A DNA stretch of 16,794 bases from Bacillota bacterium (GTDB lineage Bacteria > Bacillota > Clostridia > Peptostreptococcales > Anaerovoracaceae), in assembly GCA_016281165.1 (NCBI GenBank), contig JAEEIC010000025.1, positions 1-16,794 on the forward strand. Reading direction: 5' to 3'. The notes below the pieces were generated by a model. The model ran no database searches. It was not told where the DNA came from and saw only the letters and a program-made list of their open reading frames with translations. Positions 14,868-16,794 of this stretch are shown here, one piece after another. The position numbers and the translations under genes were made by a program. Within the stretch, counting starts at the first letter, position 1, and the number at the start of each line of letters is the position of its first letter.

Positions 14868-15302
14868 TCATCTCTTCATGAGCCAGAGGCCCGCCAGGCA
14901 GACCCCCACGCCCGCGATCTTGGTGAGGCTGAGCTCTTCACCGAAGAGGAACTTCCCGATGAAGAGGAGGGCCACGGCGAAGATGGCGCTCTCGAACATG
15001 TAGCCGGTGTTGATGTTCCAGCCGGCCCTGTACATGTAGATGCAGCCGACCTCAAGGCCGACTATGGCGACGCCCAGCACGAAGCTGGTCCAGTTCACGC
15101 CGGAATACTCCCTTACGAGAGAGGAAGGCCCGGCGCCCCTGTTGAGCGCGAAATACATGATCAGGGCGGTCACGGCGCCGACGGCGTAGGTCACGGTGAG
15201 AGACGCCATCGGGTCCAGCGCCTGCGGGACCTGCTTGGAACAGATGTGATAGCATATATTGGACAGCACTATCAGCGCTATCGGCCAGTACATTTCGAAC
15301 AT
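14868..15302 (-). CDS. Single-domain EamA/DMT-superfamily transporter (five helices)
   Basis: A 144-residue membrane protein with five predicted helices (about 4-21, 34-53, 73-92, 100-119, 125-142). It resembles one half of an EamA transporter: the last helix pair has the typical FGEELSLTKIAGVGVCLAGLWL ending, with E122/E123 and the glycine-rich final helix. Ordinary EamA proteins have ten helices, and SMR proteins have four in about 110 residues, so this is a half-size DMT protein expected to work as a dimer. The gene is complete: a GGAGGT site sits 4-5 bases before the ATG, a promoter lies at 15332-15360, and it has its own stop, so it is not a truncated EamA gene. It is followed after 36 bases by the P1 peptidase, suggesting transport of an amino-acid or peptide-like compound handled by that enzyme (inference). 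Substrate and direction unknown. Confidence 0.82.
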   Translation of the reverse strand: MFEMYWPIALIVLSNICYHICSKQVPQALDPMASLTVTYAVGAVTALIMYFALNRGAGPSSLVREYSGVNWTSFVLGVAIVGLEVGCIYMYRAGWNINTGYMFESAIFAVALLFIGKFLFGEELSLTKIAGVGVCLAGLWLMKR

Positions 15303-15331
15303 GAAGACCTCCGGTATCGGTTTGCCTAAAG

Positions 15332-15360
15332 ATTATATATGATAAGGCGGTCCATTTAAA
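15332..15360 (-). promoter_or_regulatory. Promoter of DMT transporter/P1 peptidase unit
   Basis: On the minus strand: -35 TTTAAA (15360 to 15355), 17-base spacer, -10 TATAAT (15337 to 15332), 30 bases before the ATG at 15302. Confidence 0.7.
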
Positions 15361-15415
15361 GAAGAACTTTATCAGGCGAAGGGCCGGCGCCGCGCGCGAA
15401 AAGATGTCCGGACCC

Positions 15416-15444
15416 TTTCCGCCGGCGCCGGGATGATGTATAAT
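15416..15444 (+). promoter_or_regulatory. Probable promoter of the CDF exporter gene
   Basis: TATAAT at 15439-15444 with a weak -35 at 17 bases (TTTCCG, 15416-15421). The start would be near 15451, about 40 bases before the ATG. The -35/spacer region overlaps the right arm of a GC-rich inverted repeat (CCGGCGCCG at 15384-15392, CGGCGCCGG at 15423-15431). Confidence 0.6.
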
Positions 15445-15489
15445 AGTTAAGTTATATCATTTCTTACAGCTGTCATTCGGAGGCACGCG

Positions 15490-16590
15490 ATGGACCGCAG
15501 CGATATCATAATCAAAACAAGCATCAAAGGCATCATAGTGAATGTGGTGCTCTCGGCCTTCAAGGCTGTCGTCGGAGCCGCCGCCGGTTCCATCGCCATC
15601 ATACTGGACGCGGTCAACAACCTGACCGACGCCCTCTCCTCTGTCATCACCATAGTGGGCACGAAGCTCTCCGGCAGGGCGCCCGACAAGAAGCACCCCC
15701 ACGGCTACGGCCGCATAGAGTATTTCACCTCCGTCATCATCGCCTCGATAGTGCTGGCCGCCGGCGTCACCGCCGCGAAGGAATCGGTGATGAAGATCAT
15801 CGATCCGGGCGAGGTCGACTACTCGGTGCTCTCTCTCGTCATCGTCGCGGTCGCCGTGGCGGTCAAGTTCTTCTTCGGAAGATACGTGAAATCAGTCGGG
15901 AAGAAAGTGGATTCGGGGAGCCTCATCGCCTCCGGCGAAGACGCCTTCATGGATTCGATACTGTCGCTGGCGACCCTGGCCGCCGCCCTGGCGAACTACA
16001 TCTGGGGCTTCAAGCTCGAAGGCGTACTGGGCGTGATCATCGCCGGCTTCATCATCAAGGCGGCCATCGGTATGCTCAAAGAGACCGCCGACACCCTGCT
16101 GGGCGAGAGAGCCGACGACGAGCTGGTGGCGAAGCTCAAGGAGCATATCGCCTCCTTCGACGAGGTACAGGGCGTGTATGACATGGATCTGCACGATTAC
16201 GGCCCGGCGAAGACCGTGGGCTCCGTGCACATACAGGTGCGCGACGGCATGACGGCCGAGGAGATACACATCCTCACCCGCCGCATCGAGTACTCCGTCT
16301 ACGAGCTCTTCCATATCATCATCACCATGGGCATATACGCGGCCAACGACAGCGGCAGCGCGGGCGGGATCAGGAGCTTCCTCGAAGAGCTGGTGAAGAG
16401 ATACGACAGCATACTCGAGATGCACGGCTTCTACGTGGACGAGAAGACCGCCACCGTCTATTTCGACCTCATCTTCGATTTCGAAGAAAAAGAAAAGTAC
16501 CGCATCCTGAAGGAGATGACCGCGGCGCTCACGGAGCGCTTCCCTGGCTACGTCTTCAGCCCCATCCTCGATTCCGACATCAGCGGCTAG
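15490..16590 (+). CDS. Cation diffusion facilitator (CDF) family metal exporter, probably Mn-type
   Basis: A 366-residue inner-membrane metal/proton antiporter. Six helices span about residues 12-195, followed by a cytoplasmic C-terminal region. The transport site can be read: TM2 has LDAVNNLTDALSS, giving N43-x3-D47, and TM5 has SGEDAFMDSILS, giving D151-x3-D155. Zinc CDFs such as YiiP usually have a histidine in TM5 (HxxxD). An N-D/D-D set is the pattern reported for manganese CDFs of the MntE/MneP type, so Mn2+ is favoured. The HPHGYGRIEYF loop after TM2 is a family signature. A first CDF cytoplasmic domain covers about 205-285 (HDYGPAKTVGSVHIQV). The last roughly 75 residues look like a second, diverged copy, which would explain the excess over the usual length of about 300. 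A GGAGG site precedes the ATG. An MGMT-family gene begins 12 bases downstream. Confidence 0.9.
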   Translation: MDRSDIIIKTSIKGIIVNVVLSAFKAVVGAAAGSIAIILDAVNNLTDALSSVITIVGTKLSGRAPDKKHPHGYGRIEYFTSVIIASIVLAAGVTAAKESVMKIIDPGEVDYSVLSLVIVAVAVAVKFFFGRYVKSVGKKVDSGSLIASGEDAFMDSILSLATLAAALANYIWGFKLEGVLGVIIAGFIIKAAIGMLKETADTLLGERADDELVAKLKEHIASFDEVQGVYDMDLHDYGPAKTVGSVHIQVRDGMTAEEIHILTRRIEYSVYELFHIIITMGIYAANDSGSAGGIRSFLEELVKRYDSILEMHGFYVDEKTATVYFDLIFDFEEKEKYRILKEMTAALTERFPGYVFSPILDSDISG

Positions 16591-16602
16591 AGGAAAAGCG
16601 TC

Positions 16603-16794
16603 ATGCCGAGGGTCACGGACGACAGCCTCATATACGAGATACTGTCCGCGGTCGGGGAGATCCCGAGGGGCCGGGTCGCCTCCTACGGGCAGATCGCCCG
16701 CCTCATCGGCCGGGAGCGCAACGCCCGCCTGGTGGGCAGGGTCCTCTCGATGGCGGAGCTTTACGGCGACTTCCCCTGCCACCGGGTGGTGAAC
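16603..16794 (+). CDS. MGMT-family DNA-binding domain protein, 3'-truncated by window edge
   Basis: The first 64 residues of a small protein of the O6-alkylguanine-DNA alkyltransferase family (C-terminal, DNA-binding domain type). Visible signatures are IPRGRVASYGQIARLIG (helix-turn-helix start), RNARLVGRVL (the helix carrying the arginine finger in relatives) and PCHRVVN, with C59 at the alkyl-acceptor position. The N-terminal domain of full-length Ogt/Ada-type enzymes is absent, so this is the short form of about 100 residues. The retained cysteine separates it from Atl-type proteins, which have tryptophan or another residue there and only flag lesions. Whether this short form is catalytically active is uncertain. 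The start is chosen from the AGGA just upstream and the 12-base gap after the CDF gene, implying co-transcription. The frame runs off the window end. Confidence 0.85.
   Translation, partial: MPRVTDDSLIYEILSAVGEIPRGRVASYGQIARLIGRERNARLVGRVLSMAELYGDFPCHRVVN

Noticed and set aside
14868..15302. Truncated EamA pseudogene
   Set aside because: Promoter, ribosome binding site, five complete helices and a clean stop are present, and no second-half remnant is seen around it. A natural single-domain transporter fits better.

Overview
This looks like an ordinary chromosomal segment from a GC-rich member of the Bacillota, most likely a gut-type anaerobic Clostridia lineage. The evidence is an AddA-type helicase-nuclease rather than RecBCD, a YdbC-type PC4 protein, a FatA-like bacterial acyl-ACP thioesterase, strong GGAGG ribosome binding sites, TATAAT promoters and short hairpin-T terminators. 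The lineage is inferred from gene content; no rRNA or other marker gene is present. I see no tRNA, rRNA, CRISPR array, insertion sequence, integrase or phage gene.

Layout from left to right. A 5'-truncated MFS transporter (+, 3-1202) converges on a unit of acyl-ACP thioesterase then AbrB-family membrane protein (-, 3186 to 1336). That unit has a visible promoter at 3210-3238 and a shared bidirectional terminator at 1277-1307. A PC4/YdbC single-strand nucleic-acid-binding protein (+, 3403-3735) is divergent from the thioesterase and converges on addA (-, 7400 to 3840) over a second bidirectional terminator. addA is divergent from gpmI (+, 7746-9275) across a 345-base gap. Two FAD-dependent oxidoreductases of different families (-, 12222 to 9302) share a TAATG stop/start junction. 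A DUF308/HdeD-like membrane protein with a very long charged tail (+, 12409-13716) follows. Next is a pair made of a five-helix DMT-type transporter and a P1-family (DmpA-like) peptidase (-, 15302 to 13806). The window ends with a CDF metal exporter (+, 15490-16590) and a 3'-truncated MGMT-family gene (+, 16603 onward).

The region is made of short one- or two-gene transcription units in alternating directions, many with recognisable promoters and terminators. Three small units may be functional partnerships: thioesterase with AbrB membrane protein, the two flavoproteins, and DMT transporter with P1 peptidase. The helicase-nuclease, the ssDNA-binding protein and the alkyltransferase-like gene all concern DNA maintenance but lie in separate units. 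I found no convincing new multi-gene system. The least explained object is the DUF308 protein with its roughly 270-residue cytoplasmic tail. Other points worth checking are addA without an adjacent addB, a CDF exporter with a manganese-type site and an apparent second C-terminal domain, and several inverted repeats at promoters.
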